This document shows, piece after piece, positions 12,650 to 24,147 of a stretch of DNA of 64,000 bases (positions are counted from its first letter, which is position 1; each line of letters starts with the position of its first letter). The DNA comes from Nothopassalora personata. Taxonomy: Eukaryota; Ascomycota; Dothideomycetes; Mycosphaerellales; Mycosphaerellaceae. The DNA lies in assembly GCA_033816765.1 (NCBI GenBank), contig CM066292.1, forward strand, positions 310,001-374,000, in the 5' to 3' direction. Under the pieces are notes generated by a model. The model had not been told where the DNA came from. It was given only the letters and a program-made list of their open reading frames with translations, and searched no databases. A program made the translations under genes and the position numbers.

Positions 12650-13300
12650 AAAAACTTATATCTTTTAAGAAGAAGACGGCTAAGCTTCTAATAGGACCGT
12701 CTTACTAGAAGGAGAAAGCTAGAAATTATTAGGAAGACTATTAACTATACTCTACGTCTAAGGAGATAAGGATAAGCTAATAATACTAGGATCCGCATCT
12801 ACGATAGTAAAGTCTTAGGCCTCCGGATCCTCCTCTAGTAATAACTAGTTCTCTTATAAACTAGAATTTAGTAGTATAGCTAGTGGTAGTTGTCTTCTAG
12901 GTTAAGTATTACATAGCGCGTACCGTAGTAGTAACTTTGTTCAATATACTAAAGACGCTCTTTATTGCATTTTTAAGGTGACCGTAAGACGTAAAAATTC
13001 CGTTTATATTATCGTTACTATTACTATCTAGGTAGGTCCTAAGGAATAGTTTAACATAATATTATACTCGTCCTCGAAGGAAGGTAGTAGTAAAGACGGG
13101 TTTAAGGTTCTTAGCTATTAGATTAAATATAAAGTACATATCTAGCTAAGTAACCTAAGTATTAAACTTATAGCGTTTGCCGTAATAGAAGTCTAGCTTA
13201 CTAACCCTAAGGGTATTGTTACCTATATAAGTAGCTAAGGCATTAGTAGTATCGCTTATAGTCTAAGGTCGTCGGGCTCTACTTACTTTACTAGGGGCGA
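12650..13300 (-). pseudogene. RIP-degraded Gypsy gag capsid relic (left arm)
   Basis: The minus strand carries a capsid-like frame with pieces such as TQLDMYFIFNLIAKNLKPVF and FLRGRVQYYVKPFL, typical of a Gypsy Gag capsid core. It lies just inside the minus-strand LTR at 13358-13746, which would be its 5' LTR. The right-arm copy is 58738-59388. Confidence 0.65.
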
Positions 13301-13357
13301 GTATTTCCCGTTTACCCTATTGGTCTCCTATCGAAGAGGTTGTCTAAAGCTATTAGG

Positions 13358-13746
13358 TTTAGTATAACTTAAAATTATTATAAGTTAAGAAGATAGGCTT
13401 AATAAGATTTATTCTCGGGCTAATAAGAAGTCGAGAGAGAGTAATAAAGTAGTAGTTATCTTAGTCTTATAACGACTGAAGAAATAATATAGTAGAGGTT
13501 AGGTTTTAGTATATTCTAAATAGTAATATTAAATAGTAAATTAAACGTATTGAAACTATAAGGGATTCTTAGCATTCCTAACATAAAGGAGATAGTATCG
13601 CTATACTCGTAGATTACTTAGTTACTAGTAAGCGAGTAATCGCGGATTAGTAAGTTGCTAGTAAGCGAGTAATTGCGTATAGCGTACGTAACTATTCGCG
13701 TCTAATAGTTAGCTATAGTTACATAGTCTAGACCGAACCGTAATAC
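13358..13746 (-). repeat. RIP-degraded Gypsy LTR (left arm)
   Basis: On the minus strand it starts at the RIP-altered TATTACGG near 13746 and ends with the TTAAGTTATACTAAACCT-type terminus near 13358. It is the 5' LTR of the minus-strand gag relic. Mirror copy: 58292-58680. Confidence 0.7.
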
Positions 13747-13830
13747 TACATTTATAGGAATAAGAAGGAGATATTATTACTAAAGGTAAGTAACGAAACA
13801 TATCCGCTATTAAGCTTCGGGGCAAAGCTA

Positions 13831-14272
13831 AGCTAGAAGGAGGATAGTATTACAGTTTAGTTCCGTGCGAAGCTAGAATTATTAACCTATATGTAACGTA
13901 CTCTATTTTAGTATTTAAACCTTAGATAGAGAATAAAGTTATAACTAGGTATAATATTTTACTCTCATAGAGCTTAGATAGAGTAAATAGAGTTATAATA
14001 GAGTACTACTCTATTAGGAATAAATCTCCTTAATATTCAGGACCGCTAAGAACTCCTTACAGTTTTAATACGTTTAAATTACTATTTAATATTACTATAT
14101 AAAATATACTATAATACAACCTCTACTATATTATTTCTTAAGTTCCTCTAAGACTAAGATAAGTACTACTTTATTACTCTCCCTTAACGTCCTATTAGCC
14201 CGAGAATAACCCTAATTAAGCTTATCTTCTTAACTTATAATATTATTAGGTTATCTAAACCTAATACTAGTC
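13831..14272 (+). repeat. Polypurine tract and RIP-degraded 3' LTR (left arm)
   Basis: The purine-rich AAGCTAGAAGGAGGATAG precedes TATTACAG at 13848, a RIP-altered TGTTACGG. The LTR ends at the TTAGGT/ACCTAA inverted repeat near 14272. Its body is missing, because an oppositely oriented LTR lies immediately upstream. Mirror copy: 57766-58207. Confidence 0.7.
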
Positions 14273-14439
14273 TATTGTAGAAACACGATTATAGTATCCT
14301 AAGACTACGTAGTAAGGGTATAGTTACTATATATATACTATAACAACGTACTCCCAGGGTACTTTATTAAAGTAAAGACTAAAGAGCTACTATAACGTTA
14401 CTACTAATAGGAATTACTTAGTAAAGATATAAGAGAGTA

Positions 14440-15650
14440 TATAGGAAACTATAGGGTAGAGTATATTAAACCTCGAAGGCGAGGCGCTATTAATCCTACG
14501 GCAACTTATAACTATTAACTAGGCTAGACGGTCTATAGTAAGAAATTACTATGGATTTTATTACGGACCTAAACCTAAGTAAGCGAGGCGAATATATATA
14601 TATATATATATATAATACGATTCTAGTAATTGTCGACCGCTACTCTAAAATAAACTTATATATCCTAATAACTAAGATATATATAGCTAGGGAGCTTACG
14701 AGGCTATTACGAGATAAAGTCGTACGGCATTATAGTATCCTAGCGGGTATAGTAAGTAACCGCGGATAGTATTTACGAGTAAGTTCTAGAGTAACTTCTA
14801 CTTTAAGGCGTAGGTAAAGCGTAAGCTATCTATAGCCTTTTATCCTTAGACTAATAGTTAGACTAAGAGAGTAAACTAAACCTTAGAATAGTACCTTTAT
14901 TATTACTATAGCGAGAACTAGATAGAGTAGGCTAAGTAGCTAGCTATTACTAAATTTATATATAATAATAGCGCCTATCCTACGCTACGTATAAGCCTAT
15001 TCGAGATCGTATATAGTTAGAGACCTAAGATTGCCCTAAGACCTATAGGATCTTAAGGCAAGATCTAGGAAGGGGAGGTACTAGTAGCGGTAGACTTAGT
15101 TAACTATATACGAGAAATGCGCGCTACGCTTATAAAACGCTAGTAGACCGTAGTAGATAAATAAGATCGCTACTATAATAAGATCTATAGGGCTAAGAGC
15201 TATTACGTAGGTAATATAGTCTTATTATCTATAAAGAATCTAAAACTAGCCTTACTAAAGAAGAAGATAGGTCTAAAGGTCGTCGCTCCGTATTATATTA
15301 TTAACGCTAATAATTCGTAGGCGTACCGCCTAGTACTACTAGTAGAGTTAAGAATCTATAATATATTCTATATATCCCTCCTCGAGCCCTATACGAGTAG
15401 CTAGACGGACGAAGGTGTTATATCCCTTGCTAATACGGATAGGGAATATAAAGTAGTAGTAGTACTAGGAAAGTATAGGTATAAGGGTAAAGTAAGTACC
15501 TAGTACGATATACGATAGAAGGGCTAGCTAGAGGAATATAATAGCTAGGAGCTAGTATAAGGACTTACGAATACTACACGTATAGTAGTTAAATATAAGG
15601 CGTTATAGAAGGTAACATAAGATATAGAAGGAAGTAGAGAAGATTATATA
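14440..15650 (+). pseudogene. RIP-degraded chromovirus integrase and chromodomain relic (left arm)
   Basis: A Gypsy integrase core is readable on the plus strand, including a 72-codon open piece (14551-14769). It begins MDFITDLNLSKRGEY and contains ILVIVDRYSKINLYI and AGIVSNRG, the regions around the first two catalytic Asp residues. The second Asp is replaced by Asn, as a single C-to-T change on the opposite strand would give. A chromodomain-like stretch (REYKVVVVLGKYRYKGK ... YDIRWKGW) lies near 15440-15565. No RT is attached, so this is the 3' part of a different Gypsy family from the relic at 1-2830. Mirror copy: 56388-57598. Confidence 0.85.
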
Positions 15651-16937
15651 TCGATAAAAAATAAAAATGTAAGTAAGATTCCTTTATAGGGGCGTAATAT
15701 AGAGCCGCTACGTAGATAAAAGATAGGTATAGAGTAGGTAGCTAGTAGGTAAGCCGCGCGCTCTTACTCCTTATTATCCTTATTATTATTATCCTTATAT
15801 ACTCGCTACGTATAGAGAGCGATAAGAACGCCTAGTCGGCGGCGGTAGTATTAATGTTCTTAGCCTATAAAAACTATAACGGCGGTTAGCATAGGACGTA
15901 TATACAATACATAGGCTACTTATAGTACGGCCGAGCTTAAAAAGCGTATTAAGAGCTATATTCTACTCTTACTGTAGAACTATAGACGTATTAGTAGCGA
16001 CGGAGGAGAAACTAGTAGCTAGGGCGCCGGCGCCGCGTACGTACGTATTACCTAGGCGCTTATTATTATAGGTTCTATACTACCTATTACCCTAGGAGGA
16101 GGTTAGCTAAGTTATACGGGGAGTAATAGTATAGTATATACGGCGAGCGCGTAGATAATAATCAATAGTTCCATTAACGTGCTATTTAAGTCTAAGACTA
16201 TGTAATACGGGTCTCGAGAACGAGACTAAAATTTAAGAGAAGGAGAAAAGCCCCGTTGTACCCTAGACGTAAAAACTCCTTAAAAGATATAAGCGAGGCT
16301 CGCTATTCGAGGCGTGAATTAAATATATTACGGCGTAGTACGTCGCGTACCCGGTAGTTGTGTCTTATTTCGAGAGTTGCGGTTTATTACCTTACCCCGG
16401 GCGAGATAAGTTTTACGCCCGTGTTTTAAGAGTAACTAACTACCCGACCGGTCGCGACCGTACGTAACCGGTTAGTCGGTTAAGATTACGACCGAGAGCT
16501 ATTTCTTACCTTACTACGCCGTACGACCCCGTCGTACGAACGTAGAAAGATAGAGAGAGAGAGAGAGAGAGGTTGTACCTCGAATAGCCCGTACCTCTAT
16601 TAAAAGTCTTCGACTATCTTATACGTACGGGGTATAAGGTTTTAGTTTCTTATAGACCCGTAGTACCTAGACCTATAATTAACGTAGTTTATAGCATCTC
16701 TTAGTTCTAGCTGTACTAAGTAGTAGTTTACGCGGTTTACTACCTCTCTTAGTTCCTATAAGCCTAGGTACTTTAATAGCCGTCGTTATCTAGAGAGAGA
16801 GTCCGCCGTATTCTCCCTCCTTTCGTACGGTATTAAGTGTCTTCGTTAATAGGTATCTAGGCGTATCCTTGCTTCTCCTCTCTTCTATTCTCTTCTTTAT
16901 ATCGTATTCCTAGGGTCGATATCGTTATAATATAGGC
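15651..16937. other. Non-coding relic sequence with (GA)n tract
   Basis: About 1.3 kb follows the chromodomain relic, less TpA-rich than its surroundings and with CpG retained. It contains a (GA)10 microsatellite at 16552-16571. It may be the 3' non-coding part and LTR of the preceding element. I see no gene. Mirror: 55101-56387. Confidence 0.4.
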
Positions 16938-17184
16938 TGTTAAGTTAAGACCTTACAGGATACGTGGTTGGCAGCGGAGTGGAGTAAGAGATCAATCTTC
17001 AACTAGCTAATAGCTATAGGGCATGCAGCAATATATTAGGAACCAATGCGTTGATTGTGTTAGATGTCTATCTAAGCTAAAGGGGAGAGAAGGTGTCTTC
17101 CGACAAGCTAAGTTATCGTAGATGCCTTAGGCTATTAGATTATAACCTAACTGTTAGCTCCCCTTAAGATGCTACATCTTAACA
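16938..17184 (-). repeat. Copia LTR, 3' end of left-arm element
   Basis: A 247-bp LTR running TGTTAAG...CTTAACA on either strand. It is nearly identical to the right-arm partner 54854-55100. One clear difference is CTTGTCGG here against CTTGTTGG there. Confidence 0.9.
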
Positions 17185-17207
17185 CTCCTACTTATCTTAT
17201 ATAGGAG

Positions 17208-20200
17208 GTTATAGTCTACTCTTCTCCTGTTAGTAGTATTTAGACCTCTATAATAGGTTAAGCTAGCTTATAAACCTCTAGAAGTATAGACTAGTCTTTA
17301 GCTTTGTGAACCTATCTATAACTATCTTAGATGTTAGGGTGTACTTAATAGCAATAAGCCTTTTCTACTAAAGTTTCCTAATAGTATTATAGGCAATGTC
17401 AATATACTTTAACTTATTATAAACATGTGCATCCCTTACTAGGGTAAGGGCAGCTTAGTTGTTACCTCTTAATTGAACTAGTCTTAAGCTTAATATAGTC
17501 TCCTAGTTTCTAGTAATCCTTAGTTAATAGGAACAGTCTCCTACTAACTCTAGACAGTCTATCTCCCTTAGTAGTAAAGCTAGGAATTGGGATTGCTTTA
17601 TATATGTATTTATAGCTATGTATTTAGCTTCTATTATAGATGTTGCTACAGACTTTTGCTTCTTACTTATCTAGGAGACTAGTGCCCTATAGAGGAAGAA
17701 GACATACCTAAGGATAGAGACTCTATCTACTTTGTCTATTGCATAATTAGAGTTATAGTATCTAACTAGGCATCCTTCTCTATGCCTAGAGAAGACAAGG
17801 CTAAGATTAGGATATGACCTTAGATATCTTGTAATCTTCTTCAAAGCCTTTATGTAGTAGGTGGATAGTTTACTTACAAATAAGCTTATCCTTCCTAGGG
17901 CAAAAGCAATGTCTAGCCTTGTAATTATTACTAGCTACATCTATATACTATTAATACTCTAGTACTCTGCCTTGTTACACCTCTTATCTATGTAGCTTAA
18001 AGGTTTAAGAGCCTTATAGCTGTCTATAGGTAAGTGTGTAGGTGCTGCCTTCTTATAGTTTATCCCTATCTTAGCAAGGTTGTCCCTAATAAAGTGTCCC
18101 TAGTCAAGTTTTAGGATTCCTCTCCTCCTGTCCCTTATAACTCTTATACTAAGGATCTTTTTAGGTTTACTAAGATCTTTAATCTTAAAGACTTTACTAA
18201 GTTCTCTTTTAAACTAGAGAATATCTGTTAACTTTAGTGCAGCAATTAGAATGTTATCTACATGTATAAGAATTATAATCTCTTTTTCCTTGTAAATAAG
18301 TAGGTATAGATCCACCTCTAACTATGTAAATCCAATCTCTCTAAGCTTTAACACATAGAGTTGATTCTAATCTCTAGCTACTTGCTTAAGTCTATATAAG
18401 CTTTTAAGGATCTTAAACACTATGTTTAGTAGAAGCTTAACTCCTAGTAGTAGTAACATAAAGATATCTTTATAGAGGGTGCTTTCTATAAACGTATTGT
18501 TTATATCTACTTAGTAAAGGTAGAGATCCTTCTTATATATAATAGCTATAAACATCCTAAGGGTGTCCTATCTAACTATAGGCGTAAATGTCTCTATAAA
18601 GTCAATACTAAACTTCTATGAAAAGCCCCTTGTAACTAGCCTAGCCTTGAACTTTTTAATAGCTCTACTAATGCTTCTTTTAACATTAAAGACCTATCTT
18701 AACGTAACTAAGTTTGCTCCTTTTAGTGGAACAGCATTCTCCTAGGTGTTGTTGCTCTATAGAGTATCTAGCTCCTTCTAGATTGCTTCCTTCTAAAGGT
18801 GTCCCTATTTCTTGTTATTTATAGCATCCTTATAGGACTTTAGAATTAGGATCTCTTGCTTGTATGCAATAACTTCTATAGTTGCTATAAAGGCTATCTC
18901 CTTAACTTCTTCTAGGAATTTACTATCCTATAGTACTAAATCATCTACTAATTGCATAGCTATAAAGAAAGCTTAGTAGTAAGCAGTAAGGTTCTCTAAG
19001 AGGTCTATTGCTTCTCCTACTTTAGTAGCTAGTTTAGGTATAGGGACCATAGATCTTAGGGCTTTCTATTTCCATTTATAGCCCTTAACATTATAGTTAG
19101 CCCTCCTCTTACTAAGGGATAATCTAAGAGTAGTCACTTGTGTCCTAGTAACATTCTTTTCCTAGAGATCTAGTAAGCTTATCTTAATTAGCTTATCGAT
19201 TTTCTAAAATTCCCCTATATTCTTTAGAGGCTAGGGAAGTTGCACAAACAGCTTTCTTAGCTAGGCTGTTACTAGGCTGCTCTACTGAATGATTGAATAG
19301 TGAATAGGTTGCTCTAAGGATATGTCCTTCCTTAGCCTCCCTAAGGGTCTCCTAGCTAGTGCATTGCTTAATAGATTTAATTTTATAACATTGAGATCTA
19401 TATTACCTCTAGGTTAGTCCTTAAAGAAGTCTGCATGTGTATGTTGTTTTACAGCTTTTATGTCTAGTTCCTAAAAGAGCTAGGCCTTAGCTATGTTTTT
19501 AACGTATCTAATAAACACTACTTCTTTACCTCTATTTATTAGTTTATCACTTCTTGCCTATTAAGGCTAGGATCTTGTATCTATGTAGACAATAGCTTTG
19601 TATCCCTAAACCTTTAAATAGTTAATAGTTGGCTTAATACTATTAAAGGCTTTATCTAGTAAAACCTTGAACCTATTATAGTCTAGACCATTTAGTAGTT
19701 TATTCCTTATGTAGGTTTAGGCTTCTAGTACTTTAGGCTAGAATTCAATTAGCATCTTAGCCTCTTTAAGCATTGCCCTTATAGAGTCTTCTAAGGTTTG
19801 TATTAACCTTTCAACTAGTCTATTTTAGAGAGAGTTGTATGCCTTAGTATGCTCTAGCCTAATTCCTAAATCCTTGTCCTACTGCTTAACTAATGCAATA
19901 AGTTCCCTTGCATTGTTAAGCCTAACTGCTTTTAACTATACTAATGATTTCCTCTCTGCCTTGATCTTCCAGTTCTAGAGAGTAACTAGAGCATCTTCTC
20001 TTTTCTTAAGAGGATAGGTCCACTTTTTTCTAGAGAAGTTGTTAATAATCTTAAGCTAGTATTTAAACCCTAGCCTTAATGTTAGCAGTGGACTATATAT
20101 GTTAATAGATACAAGGGCAAGTCTTTTAGGTCTTCTCTTAGTAACTTTGCCTTTATACTTCTTTATCTTTACTATTGAACATACTCTACACTAGTAGAAG

Positions 20201-21738
20201 CTATCCCTAGGAATAGGAATAGGTTCTTTTAAGTCTATTACCTTATAAAGATTCTAGAGCAAGTTCTTCCTAAAGTGTGCAAATCTTCTATGCTAAAGCT
20301 CCTACTGTTTTAGGTTAGTCTCTAATTTAGTAGTTATAAAGGCATTCTCTATTAGTAGTGCATATAATAAGTAATATGCCCTTTCTTATAGTAGAGGAGA
20401 AATCTCATTAATAAATAGAACCCCCCTAAGGAGCCTTGTCTAGACAACAGTTTAGCTAGAGGGGGATATAAGAGAAAATAAAGGAGGTTAGACACTAAAC
20501 TGCTTACTAAACTAGTTCTAAGAAACTAGGTTTACCCCTAGCTTAGGTATAAGTAGAACATCTTCTAAAACAACTTTCCTACTAGATCTCCTACTTATCT
20601 CTACAGTCCTAATATAAGTAGCTAACAAATGCCTACCTCCTACTTTAATCTATTTCTTCTTTGTTAAGGGAGTTATAGATCTAAAGAGGCAGTTCTAGTT
20701 AGTTATATAGGATAAAGCACAAGAATTAAGTAACTACTCTAATAAGGGGAACTTGCCTTAGACTTCTGCAGTTAAGTGAGCCACTTTATTATACTTATTA
20801 TTATTAGACATTGTCTTCTAGGATGAGTTGTATAAGTTAGGTAGCTCTTAGGTAGAGAAACCTTTCCTAGTCTTCCTTGTTTTAGAGGAAGGAGACTAGG
20901 CCTAGTTCTCCTAGAGTGACAGCATGTTAGAGCTAAGTTTCTTTACTATTTTCTTAAGTTCCTCTATAGAGGACTTTTCTCTTAGTGTTCTTCTTAAAGA
21001 TAGTAGTAGAGATCTTCTCTTCTTAACATGTGTTGCATTCTAGGAGGATAGTGCTTAGGAATGAGATCTAAGGACCTTCTTTGCCTTAGAGAGACTAGGG
21101 CAGTCCTTAATAAGATAGTCCTTCTTATAAAGAAGGTAGGAAAGTAATCTTACCTAACCTAAGGGCCTAACCTAGGTAGCTACTATACTATACTTAGCCT
21201 TAGAGGGATTCAATCTAGCCTCTTAAGCCTTAAGGATCTTTAAGGTCCTTTTATAATCCATCTTTGGCTAAGCTATAATAGTATCCCTAGCTACATAGTA
21301 GTTAGGTAGCAGCGAGCTTAAAGGCTAGGTTATTCTTACATTAGCTTTCCTATAGTGCTAGCCCTCTAGGTTAACATTAGCAATCCTTCTTCTAAGAGAC
21401 ACTAGGTGTACCTATGCAGATCTAATAGTGAACTCTTCACTTATCTTAAAGTTTATAAACTGTTTTATAAGCTTATATATATAGGTTAGTAATACCTAGC
21501 TATACTTATTCTAGAGATACACCTATATCTTAGCAGCTTTTCTAGATTCGTAAGAGCCCTTAAGCTTAAATTTATCTTCTTCTATAATCCTACTTAGGAT
21601 ACTGAAGTTGCAAGCTGCATTTTGTTTTATCTATATTAGTACATTAAGAATCTCTTTAATCTTAGTCTCTTCCTAGAGTTTTAGGTTCTTGCCCTTAATG
21701 TTGTTAAATAACACTTCTAACAGGTTATCAATTGCAAA
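17208..21738 (-). pseudogene. RIP-killed Copia gag-pol, main part (left arm)
   Basis: The reverse complement of the right-arm copy. It carries gag, integrase, RT and RNase H of Copia in one frame interrupted almost only by TAG. The gene continues on the far side of element A (29049 onward), since the insertion fell in the gag coding region. The short open piece at 18563-18745 is an antisense shadow shared by both arms. Motifs are described under 50180-54830. Confidence 0.85.
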
Positions 21739-21743
21739 GAATA
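21739..21743 (+). repeat. Target-site duplication of element A (left copy)
   Basis: GAATA here and at 29044-29048 flanks element A. The uninterrupted site (TATTC on the plus strand) is preserved in the right arm at 50295-50299. Confidence 0.97.
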
Positions 21744-21927
21744 TGTCACGGGCAGCCCGCGACCCTTCACTGACGATGCGTCGTCCCGGCGGAACCTCGG
21801 ACCTTCCGCATCGGGTTAGCGCGGCTTGGCGATGCTTTATCTATCCGCCGCGCCTCGCGCTCCTCTTTCGTAGCTTCGTAGAACAACAACTATCTCATTC
21901 GGACCCTATGGTACGCGCGCCCTTACA
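21744..21927 (+). repeat. 5' LTR of element A
   Basis: 184 bp, TGTCACGGG...CCCTTACA, identical to 28860-29043. It contains the 10-mer CGGCTTGGCG (21822-21831), a TATA-like TTTATCTA just downstream (21837-21844), and a predicted transcript start near 21878. Confidence 0.98.
21822..21878 (+). promoter_or_regulatory. Predicted LTR promoter of element A
   Basis: CGGCTTGGCG (21822-21831), then TTTATCTA (TATA-like), then a predicted start near 21878, inferred from the self-primer model. Element B has the same 10-mer at the same distance from its own TATA-like box, although the LTRs otherwise differ. The start site is inferred, not observed. Confidence 0.45.
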
Positions 21928-21967
21928 GTTTGTTCTACCTCCCTACCCAGATCGCGGATCCAGGTAA
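21908..21967 (+). CDS. Short upstream ORF across the LTR/primer-site boundary
   Basis: ATG at 21908 opens a 19-codon frame (MVRAPLQFVLPPYPDRGSR) that stops before the gag ATG at 22097 and shares its frame. If transcription starts near 21878 this would be the first AUG on the genomic RNA. It could lower gag translation or mean nothing; the sequence does not decide. Confidence 0.3.
   Translation: MVRAPLQFVLPPYPDRGSR
21930..21938 (+). promoter_or_regulatory. Putative self-primer binding site of element A
   Basis: TTGTTCTAC, starting 2 nt after the 5' LTR, is the exact reverse complement of GTAGAACAA inside the LTR (21878-21886). No TGG-type tRNA primer site adjoins the LTR. The layout fits self-priming of reverse transcription as in Tf1/sushi elements. 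Confidence 0.5.
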
Positions 21968-22096
21968 GGGACGCGTAACAACAGGAACAGACTCACAGAA
22001 CAGCGCACGGCGTAGATACAGAACTCGCGACTCGCAACATCGCAACAGAGGCAAACGGATTCAGAACACGGAACACGGTAAGGCACTAAGCAACAG

Positions 22097-24130
22097 ATGC
22101 CCAAGGAAACCAACGCACCAAAGGCCTCAGCAACAGGCCGCGTTGAAGGAAACAACATGACTTCCCAGCAGTCACAGACACAAGGCAAGCGCACCTCTCT
22201 TTTCCCCGACCTCTCCAGTTTCGACAGTCAGACACAAGGAGACGACACTCGGCGAGTCACAGTTGACACCGGTGTCGCGCTTCAGCAAGAGCTGGACAAG
22301 GCATGGAACAAAGCACAAGACAGGGAGCAGAACGGTGAGCTTGATTTCACAGAACTCTTCGAGCCCAGGGTGGGAGAAGAGGAGGACACACCAGTCTTCA
22401 TTTCACACGACGAAGCCGAACACATCGCTGCCGCCGACTTCCAGAACATCACCGCCGAAGACCTGGCCACACTGACCAAGGAACACCCGAAGACCGTCCA
22501 CGATTTCGTGCTACGAGGATTCAACACTGCCATCATATCTAGCCAACAACTCGATGTGATGCAACGCGCCAATGCACTTCAGAACAAGCAGTACCGTACG
22601 CTGTATGCCGAGTACGATCGCATCCACGGGATGCTCAAGACCGAACAGACCGCCCTCGCGAAGATGGCCCAGGACCTTAAGAATAAGAACGCCGACACCC
22701 TCAAACTCAAGGCTGTCGAGAAGAAGTACAAGGATGCGAACGAGCTATGTCAGCAGTTCGCCGATATCACCGACTCGGAGAAGAAGAAGAGCCAGGCATT
22801 ACAAGCTGAGGTTGATGACCTGAAGGTCCGTCTGCAAGCAGCAGAGGACCAGGCACGAGGACGTCGTTCGCGCTCGCGCCCACGCTCACGCCCACGATCA
22901 CCACCACCCCGCGAGACCTCACTCGAGGTGCTCCAGCGTCGGTACCGTGAGGCGGCAGCAGGAGGAGGTGGCGGAGGAGACGATGATGACGATGGCAATG
23001 GAGACAAGGACAGGGATCGCCGTGGTCGTGACCATGACCGACCACGTCGTGATGAGCGCCAAGGCACACAAGGCACGCAGCGGTCAGGCGGTGGTCGCAG
23101 CAACCGCACGCAGCAGACACCTCTCGTGGACCTGCCGGAGCGTCTCATCAACATCGACCCCACCCTCGACCGCAGCATGAAGATCGGCAAGGGTGTGCCT
23201 GACCTAAAGAAGTTCAAGAACGATGACGACCCGACTTATGACAGCTGGTACACAAGCATCCTGCTGAAGTTGACAGTCGCGACGTTCCGCACTGAACAGG
23301 ACGCCCTACGCTTCCTGTATGGATGGACGGACGGTGAGGTGCAGAAGACTGTGAAGCCTCGCATCCCCATCCCCGGGCACCAGGCTTTCAACGAGTTCAT
23401 GACTGGCGAAGAACTGTTGGACTGGATGACTCGACAGTACGGCGTCCGCAACGAGGCCACCAAGGCTGCAGTGGACATCACTACCTGCAAACAGGCTCAG
23501 AAGGAGAACTTCGTCCCATTCTTCGCACGCTATTCCAAGCTGAGGGCATGGGTTGACTGGAGTGACGAGACCGAGTTGATGCTGTTCCGCACACGCCTCA
23601 ACAAGCGCTACTACATCAAGACCTTCGGAGACCGCGAGGTGGACCGACGTCTGAACAGCATGCAGGACGTGATCGAAGAGTGCACTGCACTGGACGAGCA
23701 GTTCTACGAGACCGAGCAGCTGTACCCTCAAGAGAACAACAACCGCCCACGCGGCAATGGAGGAGGCAACCAGAACGGCAACGGCAACGGCAACCAGAAC
23801 CAGGGCAACACAGCTGCAGCTGCAGCCGCTGGTGCTGCCGGCGCCGTCGTTCAGCGCCCACCACAGTACGTAGGCACCAAGAAGAAGGAAGACTTGCCAG
23901 CTCACCTTCGGGACCTCCCACCGCTCAACTATGAGGGTCGCGAGGAATTGAAGAAGCAGGGCAAGTGCTACCGATGCCGCACCGGACCCCACTTATCCAG
24001 CAATACCGAGTGCCCGATGTATGGCTACGACGGCGACTATCGCCCACCGCGCCCGCGTAACAACAACGGAGGCAACACCAACCTCAGTTCCCTGGCCGCC
24101 GGGCAGGGAAATGGCGAGGCCACTGCCTAA
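22097..24130 (+). CDS. gag: Gag polyprotein, element A
   Basis: A 677-residue structural protein that would form the virus-like particle. The start is the ATG at 22097. An in-frame stop lies just upstream (22079-22081), and the earlier AUG at 21908 closes before it. The N-terminal third is acidic, followed by a coiled coil (about residues 160-255), an Arg-Ser-Pro patch (RRSRSRPRSRPRSPPP), and Gly- and Asp-rich linkers. The capsid core (about 365-560, with DSWYTSILLKL and LDWMTRQYGVRNEATKAA) comes next, then an Asn/Gly-rich hinge. A zinc knuckle near the C terminus has C624, C627, H632 and C639, that is CX2CX4HX6C, slightly longer than the canonical CX2CX4HX4C. It overlaps the pol frame, with a -1 frameshift site at 24106-24112. 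The gene is intact. Confidence 0.95.
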   Translation: MPKETNAPKASATGRVEGNNMTSQQSQTQGKRTSLFPDLSSFDSQTQGDDTRRVTVDTGVALQQELDKAWNKAQDREQNGELDFTELFEPRVGEEEDTPVFISHDEAEHIAAADFQNITAEDLATLTKEHPKTVHDFVLRGFNTAIISSQQLDVMQRANALQNKQYRTLYAEYDRIHGMLKTEQTALAKMAQDLKNKNADTLKLKAVEKKYKDANELCQQFADITDSEKKKSQALQAEVDDLKVRLQAAEDQARGRRSRSRPRSRPRSPPPRETSLEVLQRRYREAAAGGGGGGDDDDDGNGDKDRDRRGRDHDRPRRDERQGTQGTQRSGGGRSNRTQQTPLVDLPERLINIDPTLDRSMKIGKGVPDLKKFKNDDDPTYDSWYTSILLKLTVATFRTEQDALRFLYGWTDGEVQKTVKPRIPIPGHQAFNEFMTGEELLDWMTRQYGVRNEATKAAVDITTCKQAQKENFVPFFARYSKLRAWVDWSDETELMLFRTRLNKRYYIKTFGDREVDRRLNSMQDVIEECTALDEQFYETEQLYPQENNNRPRGNGGGNQNGNGNGNQNQGNTAAAAAAGAAGAVVQRPPQYVGTKKKEDLPAHLRDLPPLNYEGREELKKQGKCYRCRTGPHLSSNTECPMYGYDGDYRPPRPRNNNGGNTNLSSLAAGQGNGEATA

Positions 24131-24147
24131 GCGTGGCAGACAGTGGT
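24106..24147 (+). promoter_or_regulatory. -1 programmed ribosomal frameshift site, element A
   Basis: The heptamer G GGA AAT (24106-24112) fits X XXY YYZ exactly in the gag frame. After a 6-nt spacer, a stem pairs 24119-24125 with 24141-24147 (GCCACTG/CAGTGGT, one G-U pair). The gag stop lies inside the loop side. A slip back by one base enters the pol frame at 24112. The pol frame is open from 24061, and no ATG serves as its start. Confidence 0.85.

Noticed and set aside
18563..18745. Identical 60-codon open frames at 18563-18745 (+) and 53293-53475 (-)
   Set aside because: They are antisense to the Copia RT region and owe their identity to the inverted repeat; not genes.
23306..23992. Long minus-strand open frame opposite gag of element A
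   Set aside because: A GC-rich shadow of gag with low-complexity Leu/Val/Ala translation and no domain.
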